Source of the DNA: Escarpia spicata | Taxonomy: Eukaryota; Annelida; Polychaeta; Sabellida; Siboglinidae | DNA: 64,000 bases | NCBI GenBank assembly: GCA_963995525.1 | Contig: OZ023207.1 | Coordinates: forward strand, 33,738,681-33,802,680 | Direction: 5' to 3' | Shown: in pieces, positions 1 through 11,905 of the stretch | How positions within the stretch are numbered: the first letter of the stretch is position 1 | Layout of the letters: every line of letters begins with the position of its first letter | Program-made: the position numbers and the translations under genes | The notes under the pieces: model-generated | Told to the model about the DNA's origin: nothing | What the model saw: only the letters and a program-made list of their open reading frames with translations | Databases searched by the model: none

Positions 1-1560
1 ACATTGTCAGAGAAAGTAAGATTGTCATCAACAACAAGATACTTAAAAGTGGACTCTCTTGCCACCATTTGCCCTTTGGTCACCAGTGCTTGAGACAGAC
101 TCACATAGGATGCGATGCTACCATAAATCGACCATATCCTAAGCACATCTCCTGTGTTTTCTGGGCATTGAGCTCAAGAAAACTGTTATCAAACCATGAT
201 ACAAGCAGTTCAACATACTGGTAGCACTGTGAGAGTGAATACTCATCTTTAAGACATGCAGCAAGTGCCACGTCATCAGCATACTTTATAAGCTTAAGAA
301 CATTATCATTTTACATTATCTCATTTGTGTACATTGAGAAAACAAGAGGGAACAAAACACACCCCTGGGGAAAACCTGTGTTCAGGACAAGTTCCTTAGA
401 CATAACTGAACCACCAAGCAAGATTCATATTCAGAGAGTGAGTCTCCCCCTGTCCAAACTGACAGTGGATCAACTTTCACACAGACACGCTGTGGTCGGT
501 CACACAGAAACACTCTGATCCAAAGAACCAGAGTAGGATTCACCTCTAAGTCAAGTAGACTCTGTAGTAGTAAATGAAGTTGTATGGTATTGAAAGCTGA
601 GGAGGAATCCATGAAAAGGATCCTGACAAATGTCCCAGTACAGTTTAGATGTTTAGAGACTGTGTCAAGCCTTATTTTTGTACTTAAGTTTAGCAGTTGT
701 GACCTAGCTTCGGTAGTTTGTCTAGTTCCCTAACTTTCTGTTTATTCCCCTGCAATAATGCAATCTTTTTCTCATTCAGACATTGCTTCAAGTCATTGCC
801 GATCCACAGTTTATTACTGGAGTATTTGCGAACTACCTTTACAGGGATGACAGAGTCCTCACAGAAAGATATGTATGATGTGATTGTATTAGTCAGTGCG
901 TCCTGGTCAGATTCAAAGCTTTCAAAGAATACATTCCAATCTGTTGCTTCGAAGCAGCCTCTGAGAGTCTCAGTACTCTCAGTAGTCCAGTGCTTCACTG
1001 TGTGAAGTTTGGGAGGTTCTTGTTTCAGGAATATTCCTGAAGCACATGTGCAGTGTTTTGTTCAGCCGAGTAGGGCACTACACATATTGCTGGAGTTTGC
1101 ACATCTGTTGAAATCGCCTAACACAAACACAGGCTGATCCGGTGACCTACTGACCGCTTCATTGTAGCTTTCGGCTATATGGTCCACTGCAAGTGTGAAT
1201 TCTGGGCCAGGCATGTACACAAGTATGACTGCAATCTGTCCAAACTCTCGTGGTAGATAGTGCGGCCTAAATGAAACTGTCAATATCTCATAATGTTTGG
1301 TGTTGGCAGTCTCTCTTGTACTGTGAAGTTTGTAGCATATTTGCTGTTTACCATCATGCATAGACCAACTTCTTGTTGTTTCTGGGTTTTACAGAATCTC
1401 GATCGAGGCGAATTGTTGTATGTCCAGGCAGGTTACTGTCGGAGACATCTTCCGTGAGCCATGTTTCTGTGAAACATAACAGACTGCACCGGCGGTAATC
1501 CCCATTGTATCTTGTCAAGGCCGAGAGTTCATCCATCTTGTTTTGAAGGGAGTGCACGTT
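1..1560 (-). mobile_element. Decayed non-LTR retrotransposon (LINE), endonuclease plus reverse transcriptase, cut by window edge
   Basis: Read on the minus strand, pieces of one LINE polyprotein follow in the right order but in changing frames. An endonuclease (EEP family) is at about 1557-1062, with 'CFTETWL' and 'VLGDFNR' as the catalytic-type motifs. A linker region is at 998-690. Reverse transcriptase lies at 612-382 ('SSAFNTI', 'DRPQRV') and continues to about 200-300, where the DNA encodes a YADD-type motif ('KYADDVALAA'). Stops and frameshifts separate the pieces, so it is a pseudogene. The 3' end lies left of the window. The RT wording matches the LINE at 20.9-22.5 kb, so both are probably the same superfamily (Rex1/CR1/L2-like by recall, not verified). 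Confidence 0.85.
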
Positions 1561-1979
1561 AGTCAGGGTGATAGCGGGTGGGACTAGCCTCTTCTTTTCA
1601 GTCTATTTCGGACCCCACCTATCGATCCACGTTTTTCTTCTTTTTCGGTTTCACGTTCTGTGTCAGATCACTCCAGTCAATGTCAACTTTGGGTGCTGGC
1701 GAGTCGACATGTTGAAAGCTTAACAGATTCTCACGAGAGTGCACAATGGCTGATCCCTCAGGATAATCCGGTGTCACTAAAATCGTTTGAGCTGGTTTCA
1801 TAAGAAAACACACCATAAACCACATAGCTGTACACTTCACAAACATCCTTGCATACATTCTGGCACAGTCTTGTGCCATTGACCAAATCACAAATGTTTA
1901 TAAATGACAAAATATAGGAGCAGTGAGAGCCACGAGGTCCGACTTCTTTCACCAGTGTAGCACACCAACTTCTTCAATA
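1561..1979. other. No recognisable gene
   Basis: Short open frames only (for example 1891-1619 on the minus strand, ending in a lysine run). This could be the 5' part of the adjacent LINE, but I see no domain that proves it. Confidence 0.4.
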
Positions 1980-2884
1980 CATGTGACGTATGACATCATC
2001 GTACATGTGACGTATGACATCATCGTACATGTGATGTATATAACATCATCGTACATGTGACGTATATAACATCATCGTACACGTGACGTATATAACATCA
2101 TCGTACACGTGACGTATATGACATCATCGTACATGTGACGTATGACATCATCGTACATGTGATGTATATAACATCATCGTACATGTGACGTATATAACAT
2201 CATCGTACACGTGACGTATATGACATCATCGTACATGTAACGTATATGACATCATCGAACATGTTATGTATATGACATCATCGTACATGTAACGTATATG
2301 ACATCATCGTACATGTGACGTATGACATCATCGTACATGTGACGGATATGACATCATCGTATATGTGACGTATATGACATCATCGTATATGTGACGTATA
2401 TGACATCATCGTACACATGACTTACATGACATCATCGTACACGTGACGTATATGACATCATCGTACATGTGACGTATATGACATCATCGTACATGTGACG
2501 TATGACATCATCGTACATGTGACGGATATGACATCATCATACATGTGACGTATATGACATCATCGTACACTTGACTTACATGACATCATCGTACATGTGA
2601 CGTATATGACATCAACGTAGATGTGACGCATGACATCATCGTACATGTGACGGATATGACATCATCGTACATGTGACGTATATGACATCATCGTACATGT
2701 GACTTACATGACATCATCGTACATGTGACGTACATGACATCATCGTACATGTGACGTATATGACATCATCGTACATGTGACGTATATGACATCATCGTAC
2801 ATGTGACGTATATGACATCATCGTACATGTGACGTATATGACATCATCGTACATGTGATGTATATGACATTATCGTACATGTGA
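1980..2884. repeat. Minisatellite, 23-26 bp unit, about 35 copies
   Basis: The unit reads roughly catcatcgtacatgtgacg followed by tatatga, with shorter units lacking one 'tat' step. Almost every unit contains TGACGTAT and TGACATCA. These resemble CRE/ATF and AP-1 half-sites, but function is not shown. Edges are sharp: unique sequence resumes after 2884. Confidence 0.95.
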
Positions 2885-3239
2885 GATATCATAGTTCGTA
2901 ATTCCCCTCATTTTAACTGATTGGTGCTTTGGTCTTTCTGATCCATGTGGCTTCTTTTATGTGTCGTGTTCTTGTGTCAGCTTCCTAATCTATTACTTTC
3001 ACTCCCTCCCAGCAGCCTACGATGTGGTTTTCTGTTGTTGCGTTGGAGATACCAATCAGTCAAGACAAGGGGAATTACAAACTACCTCACATGTACGATG
3101 CTGTCATAGTGATACGTTACATGTACAAAAGACAGTGTGCTACGCTGATGAAAGACTATATCTACAAGATAAAATCATGTATTGGATATGTCAAAAAGAA
3201 ATCATTTGCATAAATAACAGAAAAGACAACCTCTGATCA
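2885..3239. other. No recognisable gene
   Basis: Unique-looking AT-rich sequence. Two overlapping short plus-strand frames (2961-3236 and 3022-3213) have no recognisable content. Confidence 0.4.
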
Positions 3240-3482
3240 ATGCAAGAAACAGACTCCGCATGTGACAGATGTTGTTGGAAAAGGGTGAAAATATACCAGT
3301 TTTTGGGTCCTTTTTGGGGGGCCATTAGGTGCCCTTAGAATGAATCAATCAAATACAGATTTCTTGTGTACAGTGACACTACCACATGAAATGTATATAC
3401 AAAATTAGAGAAAACGTTGCTGAACAGTTTCTGAAAAAATGGCCCAAGTGGCCCTTAAGTCCTTCGGACTAATACGTCTATA
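3240..3482. repeat. Interspersed repeat family R1, left part, interrupted by the element at 3483
   Basis: Contains the phrases 'cccttagaatgaatcaatc', 'aaatacagatttcttgtg' and 'ttgctgaacagtttctga', which recur at about 7770, 9250, 9890, 10180, 24150, 24740 and 24900. It ends 'gtccttcggactaatacgt' then 'ctata'. The same ending occurs uninterrupted at 19487-19520. R1 continues after the element at 7056. Confidence 0.8.
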
Positions 3483-4231
3483 CGAGGGTTTCCATATTTT
3501 TAGTGACTTTTCATGTCCACACATTGCAAGAGGTCCTGTTCTTTGAAAAATTGTATTTACAAGTAATGTTTTGGACATAGACCTCCATAAAGGTTATGAA
3601 TATATCATACTAAAATATTTATCACTTCTGGTATACCATCAGATGTAGACTGAAATGTCAAATGTCACTCCATGATGCAAAGTTACTATGTCCCAGTACA
3701 AGTTCTCAACTTAGTCTATGTTTATTTAGATAATTTCAAGATGCAGAATTGATTCAAATGTGCCCTGTTCCAGTAATCAATATATTTACTTTAATAACAA
3801 AACAACTGTTGAAACAAATATATTTGTCTTTTACTTATTACAGCTATAAGTAACATTGTCCCACTGACTTGTGTCACTCCACGACATTGTACTACAATTG
3901 ACCTTTGCAACAGGTTTCTAAGTGTTGTTGACGCAGGCTGATGGTGCTCCCTTTTCCCAAACACATACTGCTGGCAGTGAAACATGGTAAGATTGTGTGC
4001 AATAAAAACTGTTTGAACTATCCGATATAATGTGCTAGAATACCAATGCATGTGTTAATTCGCTGTCACCTCAGTGACATCCACTCCCCACTTCCCAGTA
4101 AACCTATCTGCTTGACACTACCAATCATAAAAAGAGTAATTAAAACTTTTGACTATTCTGTGATATGGTTGATAACAGACACATTTAGCTGCATGTTTTG
4201 AAGTGGAATACTTGAATGTGTCACTCCATGA

Positions 4232-4271
4232 CAGTCACTCCATGACAAATGGACATGTCATGGAGTGACTG
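4232..4271. repeat. Perfect 16-bp inverted repeat (hairpin) inside the TA-target element
   Basis: Arms 4232-4247 (cagtcactccatgaca) and 4256-4271 are perfect reverse complements around an 8-base loop. Both arms are copies of the subterminal motif TCACTCCATGACA. Closely spaced inverted motif copies of this kind are typical of transposase binding sites; binding itself is inferred. Confidence 0.8.
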
Positions 4272-4736
4272 TTGTGTCATGGAATTATTGAATAGTACAA
4301 TTATTTAATTTCTTGTTAGTGATTGGGGCATATGTACATTTAAATATGTTCTTACATGCAGAAACATCATAACATCTATTGCGTGCCCAATCCAATGTCA
4401 TTCATTTCATGGCCATTTAATTGGAAGTGAATGTCTTGGAGGGGCACTCCATGACACCAGTTGAGTGTGGGTTGCTTTCTCATCTCCTCAAGCCTAAATA
4501 ATGCCAATCAATAAAGCATTATCACCAGCAAAATATATTGATCTGCAAGGACAACATATTGATTTTAAGTTTTGCTTGTATTCTAGAGATTAAACAATGG
4601 ATCACACCAGAGGAAAAGAACCGGTAAAAATAAATCTGGGTTGCAACACCAGAAGGCGTATATATGGACAGGATTAAGTCAAATACTGAGATATATGAAG
4701 ATTTTAAAGAAAAGGATAGACACCATTGGCATCAGA

Positions 4737-6585
4737 GATAGAAACAAATTGAGGTAAGCAACAGGGATGTGAGACAGCAGAGACAAAGGTGGCGAGAGTC
4801 AGCTGAGCGTTCTCGAGCAAAGAAAAAGGCTCACCAGCAACAACTATGTTTACTTCAACAAAACACCCCAACAGCATCACCATAACAAGACGACAGTGGT
4901 GCTAATGCAGATGTAGCAAACACCCCAACAACATCATCAGAACAAGACGACAGTGGTGCTAATGCAGATGCAACAAACACCCCAACAACATCACCATAAC
5001 AAGACGACAGTGGTGCTAATGCAGATGTAGCAAACACCCCAACAACATCATCAGAACAAGATGACAGTGGTGCTAATGCAGATGCAGCAAACACCCCAAC
5101 AACATCACCAGAACAAGATGACAGTGGTGCTAATGCAGATCCAACAAACACCCCAACAACATCACCAGAACAAGGTGACAGTGGTGCTAATGCAGATGTA
5201 GCAAACACCCCAACAACATCATCAGAACAAGACGACAGTGGTGCTAATGCAGATGCAGCAAACACCCCAACAGCATCACCATAACAAGACGACAGTGGTG
5301 CTAATGCAGATGCAGCAAACACCCCAACAGCATCACCATAACAAGACGACAGTGGTGCTAATGCAGATGCAGCAAACACCCCAACAACATCATCAGAACA
5401 AGACGACAGTGGTGCTAATGCAGATGCAGCAAACACCCCAACAACATCATCAGAACAAGACGACAGTGGTGCTAATGCAGATGTAGCAAACACCCCAACA
5501 ACATCACCAGAACAAGGTGACAGTGGTGCTAATGCAGATGCAGCAAACACCCCAACAACATCATCAGAACAAGACGACAGTGGTGCTAATGCAGATGCAG
5601 CAAACACCCCAACAACATCATCAGAACAAGACGACAGTGGTGCTAATGCAGATGCAGCAAACACCCCAACAACATCACCAGAACAAGACGACAGTGGTGC
5701 TAATGCAGATGCAGCAAACACCCCAACAACATCATCAGAACAAGACGACAGTGGTGCTAATGCAGATGCAGCAAACACGATGCAACAAACACGTCAGAAC
5801 GAATCACTACAGAAGCAACGTGGTCGTCAACGAGTGCATCGGGAGAGAAGCAAGTTGTACAGGAGAATGAAGAAATTTGATAAATAAAGGGAGAAATCAA
5901 ACCGTAGAGCAGAAAAATACAGAAAAAAGATTACAGCGCCTTAAATCACAACAACTGGGCAAGTCGACACCAACAAGACATATTAACCATTTGCTGCAAA
6001 ACAGCAAGAGCAAACTTACTCCAAAGGACGTGCAAGCAATTGACCTTCTCAACAGCTGTGATGTCAGGCATTAAGGAGAGGTACAGAAGATCCAAGTCAT
6101 ATAAAGAAAAGCAAATGATTACCAAATAGATGCAATTCCACATAAAGAAGTATAGGATGCGTGCAATGGCTCGTGGTGTTCTCGGCATCCCCAAACAGCT
6201 GACTCGTGGAATGGAGAACTTGACTAACTACACAAGATACATTCACAAATCACTAGGACAGAGATTATCAGGCAAAGTCAAGACATTCCTATGCAGAGAT
6301 GACAACAGTAGGATTACTACTAGCAGATGAGACACAATCACCAAAAACGGGGTTAAAATGCAACGAAGAATACTCTCGGAGACAATGACTCGGCTGCATG
6401 GAAAATACTGTGCTGAGTTCCCCAAGTGTAAGATGGGTTTATCCGTGTCCTGTTGGTTATGTGGGAACCAACAGTACAGATGGCCAAAATATCGCTTGGC
6501 TGGAGTCATGCAATGTCGTCCGCCAACTTCCGTTTCCAGTCATAGAGCAGCAGGGGCCAGGAAAAACTGTGTATACTTCTGATTA
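4737..6585 (+). pseudogene. Broken coding region of the TA-target element, unknown transposon protein
   Basis: One plus-strand frame can be followed from about 4750 (basic stretch 'RWRESAERSRAKKKAHQQ') through the 57-bp repeat block (19-residue unit with NTPTTSSEQDDSGANAD) into 'QKQRGRQRVHRERSKLY', ending at a stop near 5885. Another piece (6130-6585) has 'KKYRMRAMARGVLGI', 'FLCRDDNSRITTSR', a single TGA, then 'RRILSETMTRLHGKY'. From memory, proteins with this basic region and RxDNSR-type motif are common, uncharacterised and repeat-encoded in invertebrate genomes; this cannot be checked here. Several stops and at least one frameshift make it non-functional. Confidence 0.6.
4856..5778 (+). 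repeat. 57-bp minisatellite in coding frame, about 16 copies
   Basis: Units of 57 bp (19 codons) without length change, so the frame entering at 4862 leaves intact at 5774. Four units carry CCATAACAAG, which puts a TAA into the sense frame (near 4880, 4993, 5278 and 5335). The 307-codon open frame on the opposite strand is a by-product of the repeat, not a gene. Confidence 0.92.
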
Positions 6586-7055
6586 AGAGATGGCCTTAAT
6601 GACTGGCTTCTTCAATTGAATTCAATGATACACGTTTGATGTGTCGCTAGTGATCACTATTACTAATGTAGATTAGTTTCTTGTTGTAAGCACAAATGCA
6701 AAACGTGTATGCCTATTTAATAAAGCGAAATGCGAAGTGTGCATGCCGGGTAGGTGCGGGTTAGTATCATTCCATGACACTTGTTTGGTTACGAGCCTGT
6801 GTGCCAGTATTTAGCATGACAACATGTCATCTCTATGACAACATGTCACCTTCATGACGTCATGTCACCTCCATGACGGAAGTTTATTTTGAAATGCCCC
6901 GATTAATGTAACTAACTTCCAAATCAGCTCTGCTGTGTAACACATAATGATCCTTATATGTAAAACACCTACAAAAATCCAAAGGCACCCAAAATCAATA
7001 TGATTTATTTTTGTCATACAGTCCAGTTAAGTCACTAAAAATATGGAAACCCTCA

Positions 7056-7440
7056 TATGTGACCCCGTCTGACCAAATGAGTGATAAGTCAGAAAAATTG
7101 TAACATTGTTTTCTTACATTCTTGTAAAGGTTGGGTAGGGTGCTTTTACACTGTTTTCAAAAATTATGACTGCTACAAAAATTGGCGAAGTTATGGTGCA
7201 TTGAACATGGTAGGAGTTAAAAAGTGAAAATGAAGAAAACTGCTGTTGAAGTTATATGCAAATGGATTGCATGGAAATATTACATACAGTGTGTATGTTA
7301 TGTTGCAATGGTATATTGGAAGTACAACTGTGCTGCTACAAAAACTTATCAAGTTATGCCAGATTATGTCTTCATTTGTAAAACTAAGAGGACAGATTAT
7401 TTGAGAACAAAAGGTACACTAAAGAAAATTAACTAGGCTA
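7056..7440. repeat. Interspersed repeat R1/R2, right part after the TA-target element
   Basis: Starts 'tatgtgaccccgtctgacc' and runs through 'gataagtcagaaaaattg' and 'ggttgggtagggtgctttt'. It closely parallels 19511-19890, so this is the other half of the repeat that the element at 3483-7055 split. Confidence 0.8.
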
Positions 7441-7626
7441 GACCAATACACACATTTACAGCTGGTCACTCCACTCACAGCCTAGTAAGTGACCAGGGCA
7501 AAGTCCACTATCCAGTTACATCAGTAGGGTGGCTCCCATGATAGTTGCATATAAACTGTCTTAATGGGAGCCTCCCTGACCTTACAATGAATATTATATT
7601 GTAGTATAGCTTATGATGGTCAAAAA

Positions 7627-7711
7627 AATACTGCCTGCCTGCCCGCCCACCCGCCCGCCCGCCCGCCCGCCCGCCCGCCCGCCCGCCCGCCCGCCCGCCC
7701 GCCCGCCCGCC
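7627..7711. repeat. (CCCG)n / (CCGC)n microsatellite
   Basis: About 20 tetranucleotide units of pure C/G composition, with C runs of three. Both flanks are ordinary AT-rich sequence; R1 family sequence follows from about 7770. Confidence 0.95.
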
Positions 7712-7739
7712 TGTTATAAAAAGAGATCAGTGGTACTGC

Positions 7740-7910
7740 AGGAGGGAGCAGCATAGAAACAGGAGGACAATTTTGCATTTTGGGGGGCCCTGAGGTGCCC
7801 TTAGAGTGATTCAATCAAATACAGATTTCTTGTGTATAGTGGCAGTACCCTAAGATACATCTATGCAAAATTAGAAAAAAAGTTACTGAACAGTTTTTTT
7901 TTAAATAAAG
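7740..7910. repeat. R1 interspersed repeat copy
   Basis: Contains 'tttggggggccctgaggtg', 'cccttagagtgattcaatc' and 'gttactgaacagttttt', the R1 signature, here 5'-truncated. Confidence 0.75.
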
Positions 7911-8239
7911 AGCTTTGGATACTGATAGGTGGTAATCTATCCTCTCAGCACTAGTGTTCACTGCCAACAACTGGATTCATCCTCCATCCTCTAAAGTTAC
8001 CAGAGCCACCACTGATTCATGGTCAAGCTGATTAGCTCAACTCACCAACTAAGACAATACACAACATTGTGAGTGACAGTGTCCAGAGTGAGGCCTAAGC
8101 AGTGTCCTCATTGCTGAATAGATCAACTAAACCTGCCAAGTGGGTGACATTCTGCACAAGTGTTCATTAATCCTTAGTGATTGTTCAGAACACCAGACTG
8201 ACCACATATCTAAACAAAGCGAATATAATAGGTGAAGAA

Positions 8240-8625
8240 CAGGCAGTGTTCAAATAGGGGTATTGGTTGAATTGTATTTGTCTTGAAGCAAAAGGCTTCA
8301 TCAATTATAAGGAAGCATTTGATTTAGTAGACCGGTCCTCCCTGTGGTCTAAGATAATTTCATGCGGTATTAATGGTAATGTGTTGAAAGTTGTATACAA
8401 CATGTACAAAAATGCTAAATCATGTATAAAACAGGGCCAGGCTGTGTCAGGTATGGCAAGGAGAAAACTTGTGTCCTTTGTTATTTGCTATTTACCTGAA
8501 TAATTTTGAACACTGTTAGTCATAATTATAAGGGACTTGACATGGCAGCTGGTGAAATTTACAACAACCTTAGTGTTGATGATGTAGAAAATGTATGTTC
8601 TACTATATGTGACCCATCTTAACAA
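8240..8625 (+). pseudogene. LINE reverse transcriptase fragment
   Basis: The plus-strand frame near 8267-8503 encodes 'YKEAFDLVDRSSLWSKI' (RT motif A region) and 'VYNMYKNAKSCI'. The following DNA (8490-8600) is the same sequence as the fragment at 24229-24330 on the other strand, which supplies the block 'GENLSPLLFAIYLNDF'. Frames are broken, and part of RT motif B is deleted between the two halves. Nothing else of the element is present. Confidence 0.75.
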
Positions 8626-9835
8626 AATGAGACGCAAGTCAGAAACGTTTAATACTGAGTTATTAGTAGCGTTGGAAAGAGCAAAATCTATGCTTTCACA
8701 TGGTGTATCATGTAAGAAGATATCTTAATTCTAACTAATGTTATGGTTTAACAAACACATGTGGGGTAGAAACCTTCAAACCCAGAAAACGGCCGTCAAA
8801 GTTGATGCAAATTATTCGTTACATTTCACGAAATGTACCTTAGTTACCGTCTTCCAAGCTCTCTGGGGGTCACAGAATGTAGTTATTAGCATATGTATGC
8901 CCATATATGGGAAGATGACACGTCAAGCTTCATGGTAATATCCCATGTTAGGAGCGTCCCAAAATTAGCAGTTGCGAACGCGTGCAATTACTGGCATTTT
9001 CGGCGTTATTTTAAGGAAATCGAGCGGAACACTTTGCACAGCTCTACAAAAATCACTTTAAAATACACAAAACAAGTTAATTAGTGGGTAGCTAGAGTAG
9101 CAATTGATAAAACGAATACCAAAGAATAATTTTCAGGGGAAATCTCAAAATCGATGGATTCGCGATTTGTTCACATAAACGGCATTTACGGAAAATCAGA
9201 TTTGCCGACATCCGACTCATTTTGTTAAGATGGGTCACATGTGCTGATGACACTAGAATGATACAATCAAATACAGATTTCTTGTATATAGCAGAACTAT
9301 GTCAACTCTTCTAATGGTTGACATTTGGTTGTTTCAGGTGTCAACTACATTGTGAATCTGTAATTATTAGTCTATATTGATACAATTGATTTACACAGTA
9401 CCATGTCTACACAAGGCATGGCAAGCGTAAACAGAACAGTAGAATGCATTTGATATAAATAAAGTGTAGGATATTTCACTCTGTAGTTGTCCAGAATATT
9501 AATTTTTGATGTTTGTCACCTACAGGTGACAATACATCTTTAACCAATAGACACCACAGTCACACCATTTTATAAGAATTAAATGAACATCAAAATAAAC
9601 ACAACTTGCAATTATAGAAAATCAATAGTTTTGAAGATACAGTTGAAAAGTTTTAGGCAACTGTTCAGTCTAACAGGGGGTCAAGTGTGTCTACTCTGCC
9701 TGGACCCTGTGACCAATTATAGATTAGTCAAGGTCTCAATGGAACAATAGCATTAGGATGTAGAGTGGAGTGATGCTGCTGGCTTTCTGGCACATTAAAC
9801 AAAATCTACTGTTGGGGGTGGTCTCAAGGGCCCTT
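8626..9835. other. No gene recognised; repeat-derived AT-rich sequence
   Basis: Includes a phrase seen twice ('tgacccatcttaacaaaatg' near 8610 and its reverse complement near 9221-9240), so 8610-9240 may be one inverted-end repeat. R1 phrases lie at 9250-9300. No domain is visible in the short open frames. Confidence 0.4.
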
Positions 9836-10370
9836 CTCAAAACTACATCACTAGATAATGTAAAGCTTTTGCACTCTGGGGGCCCCTTAGGTGCCCTTAG
9901 ATTTCTTGTGTATAGTAACAGCACCCTAAGATACATATATGCAAAATTTAAAAAAAAGTTGAACAGTTTTTGAAAAAATAGGCAAAATGACAAATTACCA
10001 GCTTTTTGGGCCGTTAGGGGCCCAAAAAGTTGCTGAACAGTTTCTGAGATGCGGTAGCTAACGGCGGACGACAGACAGCGGACACAGAGTGATGGCAATA
10101 GTCCCTTGGACCTTCAGCCCAAAGGACTAAAAATAGGCAAAATGTTACATTTTTACCAGTTTTGGGGTTATTAGAGGCCTTAGAATGATTCAGTCAAATA
10201 CAGATTTCTCGTGCATAGTGGCAGTGCCCTAAGATATGTCTATGCAAAATTAGAGAAAAAGTTGTTGAACGGTTTCTGAGATACAGCAGCTAACGAAGGA
10301 TGGCAGACCACAGAGTGATGGATATAGGTCCTTGGACCTTCGGCCCAAAGGACTAAAAATTAACTATACT
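9836..10370. repeat. R1 interspersed repeat, two tandem partial copies
   Basis: Two successive blocks each hold the sequence from 'gtgcccttagattt' to 'ggcccaaaggactaaaaat', including 'gctgaacagtttctgagat' and 'gcggacacagagtgatgg'. The same block ends at 25100. This is a high-copy element with a fixed 3' end, so it is probably SINE-like or a MITE; no RNA polymerase III box was identified. Confidence 0.75.
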
Positions 10371-10529
10371 GAAGAATGTTCATCAATTACATATCAATGT
10401 TTGTTACAAGCATACCAGTGCATCGTCAGTCGTGACATTCGGATGCTGTATGCTGGAGGTGGGGACAGGGTGATGTGATGTTCTAGAGTCCAGCACCTTG
10501 TCACACAGCAATATAAGCAGCTGAAACAC

Positions 10530-11905
10530 AGCAACAGCTACAGTCAGTTTGCACATAAACCAGGTACTGCAATGAAACACACCAACAGCTGCGGTCAGTT
10601 TACACACAAACCAGGTACTGCAATGAAACACACCAACACCTACAGTCAGTTTACACACAAACCAGGTACTGCAATGAAACACACCAACAGCTACAGTCAG
10701 TTTACACACAAACCAGGTACTGCAATGAAACAGACCAACAGCTGCAGTCAGTTTACACACAAACCAGGTACTGCAATGAAACACACCAACAGCTGCAGTC
10801 AGTTTACACACAAACCAGGTACTGCAATGAAACAGACCAACAGCTACAGTCAGTTTACACACAAACCAGGTACTGCAATGAAACACACCAACAGCTACAG
10901 TCAGTTTACACACAAACCAGGTACTACAATGAAACACACCAACAGCTACAGTCAGTTTACACACAAACCAGGTACTGCAATGAAACACACCAACAGCTGC
11001 AGTCTGTTTGCACATAAACCAGGTACTGCAATGAAACATACCAACAGCTACAGTCAGTTTACACACAAACCAGGTACTGCACTGAAACAGACCAACAGCT
11101 GCAGTCAGTTTAAACACAAACCAGGTACTGCAATGAAACATACCAACAGCTACAGTCAGTTTACACACAAACCAGGTACTGCAATGAAACACACCAACAG
11201 CTACAGTCAGTTTACACACAAACCAGGTACTGCAATGAAACAGACCAACAGCTGCAGTCAGTTTACACACAAACCAGGTACTGCAATGAAACACACCAAC
11301 AGCTGCAGTCAGTTTACACACAAACCAGGTACTGCAATGAAACAGACCAACAGCTACAGTCAGTTTACACACAAACCAGGTACTGCAATGAAACAGACCA
11401 ACAGCTGCAGTCAGTTTGCACATAAACCAGGTACTGCAATGAAACACACCAACAGCTACAGTCAGTTTACACACAAACCAGGTACTGCAATGAAACAGAC
11501 CAACAGCTACAGTCAGTTTGCACATAAACCAGGTACTGCAATGAAACACACCAACAGCTGCAGTCAGTTTACACACAAACCAGGTACTGCAATGAAACAC
11601 ACCAACAGCTGCAGTCAGTTTACACACAAACCAGGTACTGCAATGAAACAGACCAACAGCTGCAGTCAGTTTGCACACAAACCAGGTACTGCAATGAAAC
11701 AGACCAACAGCTGCAGTCACTTTACACACAAACCAGGTACTGCAATGAAACAGACCAACAGCTGCAGTCACTTTACACACAAACCAGGTACTGCAATGAA
11801 ACAGACCAACAGCTGCAGTCAGTTGGAACACAAACCAGGTACTGCAATGAAACAGACCAACAGCTACAGTGAGTATGCACAAACACCAGATATTACAGTG
11901 AGTTA
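10530..11905. repeat. 51-bp minisatellite, about 27 copies
   Basis: The unit starts 'aaaccaggtactgcaatg' and includes 'caacagctacagtcagttt'. Length is constant (51 bp = 17 codons), so open frames of 444 codons (plus) and 535 codons (minus) arise on both strands. Neither has domain content, and they should not be called genes. Variants alternate CACACC/CAGACC and CTAC/CTGC between units. Confidence 0.95.

Larger units (their letters stand above)
3483..7055 (+). mobile_element. TA-target DNA transposon with 25-bp terminal inverted repeats, decayed, superfamily unassigned
   Basis: The left end (3483-3507, gagggtttccatatttttag then tgac after a first C) is matched by its reverse complement at 7031-7055; only the outermost base differs. 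Both ends are flanked by TA (3481-3482 and 7056-7057). The surrounding repeat occurs without the insertion at about 19501-19520 ('gtctatatgtgacc'), which fixes the boundaries and a TA duplication. Inside are many subterminal copies of TCACTCCATGACA (3667, 3873, 4220-4270, 4443, 6770-6880). In the middle is a broken coding region (4737-6585) with an internal 57-bp minisatellite. The TA target recalls Tc1/mariner-like elements, but no DDE motif of that group is visible. Confidence 0.8.
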
